In this document: in pieces, positions 63,421-64,000 of the stretch | Position numbering within the stretch: position 1 is the stretch's first letter | Layout of the letters: the number at the start of each line of letters is the position of its first letter | NCBI GenBank assembly: GCA_029862165.1 | Contig: JAOTXU010000009.1 | Location: 1 to 64,000, forward strand | Length of the DNA: 64,000 nucleotides | Source: Gammaproteobacteria bacterium | Lineage (GTDB): Bacteria > Pseudomonadota > Gammaproteobacteria > Steroidobacterales > JABDKV01 | Direction: 5' to 3' | Position numbers and translations under genes: made by a program | The notes under the pieces: generated by a model | Database searches by the model: none | The model's input: the letters and a program-made list of their open reading frames with translations, nothing else | Told to the model about the DNA's origin: nothing

Positions 63421-63725
63421 AACATTTCCCTGATCTGATATCCAGACTGCCAGCTTATGCAGGTCGGTTTGAGGCGGTACAGCTTGATGCCGAAGGCTGC
63501 AAAGTGTTGTTCGCTTCGTATCCGGCCGGTACCGAGATAGAATCGCATACCCACGACACAGAGAATGTCGGCGTCATTACACAAGGCGAATTGATATTGA
63601 CGACCAGTGCAGGCGAAGAGCGTTACGGGCCTGGCGATTGGTATCACGTGGCGGCCAACCAGCCGCATGCGGCACGTTTCGAGCAAACGACATCGGAAGT
63701 TGAATTCTGGTTTTGTTGCGACTAA
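63417..63725 (+). CDS. Cupin-domain protein
   Basis: A 102-aa cupin with motif 1 SHTHDTENVGVITQGEL (His, His, Glu) and motif 2 GDWYHVAANQPHAA. Starts inside the previous stop. A small metal-binding barrel; substrate unknown. Confidence 0.88.
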   Translation: MKHFPDLISRLPAYAGRFEAVQLDAEGCKVLFASYPAGTEIESHTHDTENVGVITQGELILTTSAGEERYGPGDWYHVAANQPHAARFEQTTSEVEFWFCCD

Positions 63726-63729
63726 AACC

Positions 63730-63906
63730 ATGACTTTGCGTCGAAAACTGTCGTGGGTATTCGCGTTGCTGGCTGTGGCCACTCTGTTCGTCGGTATCTA
63801 CGCGCTCGAGCACGGTTCGAACTGGGTTTTAATACTGGCACTTACGCCATTGTTTGCCGTGCTTGCATTAGTATTGGGACTTTCGGCAAAACAGGATGCA
63901 GGTTGA
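63730..63906 (+). CDS. Small two-helix membrane protein
   Basis: A 58-aa protein with two hydrophobic segments (about 8-25 and 32-50) and a short charged tail. ATG 63730 follows the cupin by 4 bases; the earlier open frame lies inside the cupin gene. Its TGA overlaps the next start (TTGA). Confidence 0.6.
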   Translation: MTLRRKLSWVFALLAVATLFVGIYALEHGSNWVLILALTPLFAVLALVLGLSAKQDAG

Positions 63907-64000
63907 CTCATTTATCCCTCGAGATCGAACGACTGAATGAGACCACTCAACGCGCCAGTATTGTGGCGCACGCCGGGCCGCTTACTTTTCAACAGGTGCT
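63903..64000 (+). CDS. 3'-truncated gene at the right edge
   Basis: TTG 63903 overlaps the previous stop and opens a frame that runs off the window: MTHLSLEIERLNETTQRAS then IVAHAGPLTFQQV. Not recognised. Confidence 0.5.
   Translation, partial: MTHLSLEIERLNETTQRASIVAHAGPLTFQQV

Noticed and set aside
1-64000. CRISPR array, rRNA, tRNA, prophage or defence island
   Set aside because: No regularly spaced short repeats, RNA genes, phage structural genes or restriction-modification sets were seen.

Overview
The window reads as chromosomal DNA of a free-living gammaproteobacterium. The gene order LysM protein / def / fmt / rsmB / DUF4390 / ntrY-like / ntrX-like, the priA-argS-SPOR neighbourhood, the ECF sigma / DUF3619-like / DUF3106 cluster, a GldA-GldFG-type ABC cluster, an isolated squalene-hopene cyclase and a TolB-like/TPR membrane protein of a kind I associate with Woeseiales and relatives all fit. 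I cannot name the genus. No tRNA, rRNA, CRISPR array, prophage or intact insertion sequence was seen. Genes are densely packed, with many ATGA/TGATG/TTGA start-stop overlaps.

Layout. 0-9.2 kb: a cold-shock gene with terminator, a LysM lipoprotein, then the translation-maturation and two-component operon def-fmt-rsmB-DUF4390-ntrY-ntrX, whose NtrX-like regulator has a degenerate AAA+ domain. 9.3-14.1 kb: a REP-like pair, then SPOR protein, argS and priA on the minus strand, with three DnaA-box matches upstream of priA. 14.3-16.4 kb: an exported 11-residue-repeat protein, an ECF sigma factor with an uncertain start, a DUF3619-like protein, a very acidic exported protein and a very basic DUF3106 protein. 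16.5-19.3 kb: HNH nuclease, PolA-type 5'-3' exonuclease, fructosamine kinase, then a 347-bp element with terminal inverted repeats. 19.3-24.3 kb: EF-hand protein facing a four-gene Gld-like ABC transporter operon. 24.5-35.7 kb (minus strand): TolB/TPR protein, cupin, VOC, hemH, DUF3291, a membrane-anchored coiled coil with a helix-hairpin-helix end, and a TetR-controlled set of RND permease, LolA-like protein and outer-membrane protein. 35.8-40.5 kb: AGCS symporter, thiolase, MATE exporter. 40.5-41.4 kb: a nearly perfect 330-bp tandem triplication. 41.5-49.0 kb: GST, DUF885 and two M16 proteins, squalene-hopene cyclase. 49.0-64 kb: a second copy of the dispersed mosaic repeat, then a long run of small accessory genes (DUF924, DUF3052, methyltransferases, UDG, GGCT, VOC, YciI, LOG, GNAT, LysE, DM13, cupins, ICMT-like, Dps), mostly plus strand, including one gene broken by two frameshifts.

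How it works together. The left third is core information processing and envelope regulation. The centre is envelope transport: ABC, RND with outer-membrane partners, AGCS and MATE. The right third combines periplasmic peptidases and hopanoid synthesis with small detoxification, stress and metabolite-repair proteins. The most unusual signals are the ECF-sigma cluster with charge-opposed exported proteins, the TIR-bounded element whose end supplies a stop codon for the EF-hand gene, the 330-bp triplication, the outer-membrane protein whose N terminus is written through an intergenic repeat, and the DnaA-box group next to priA.
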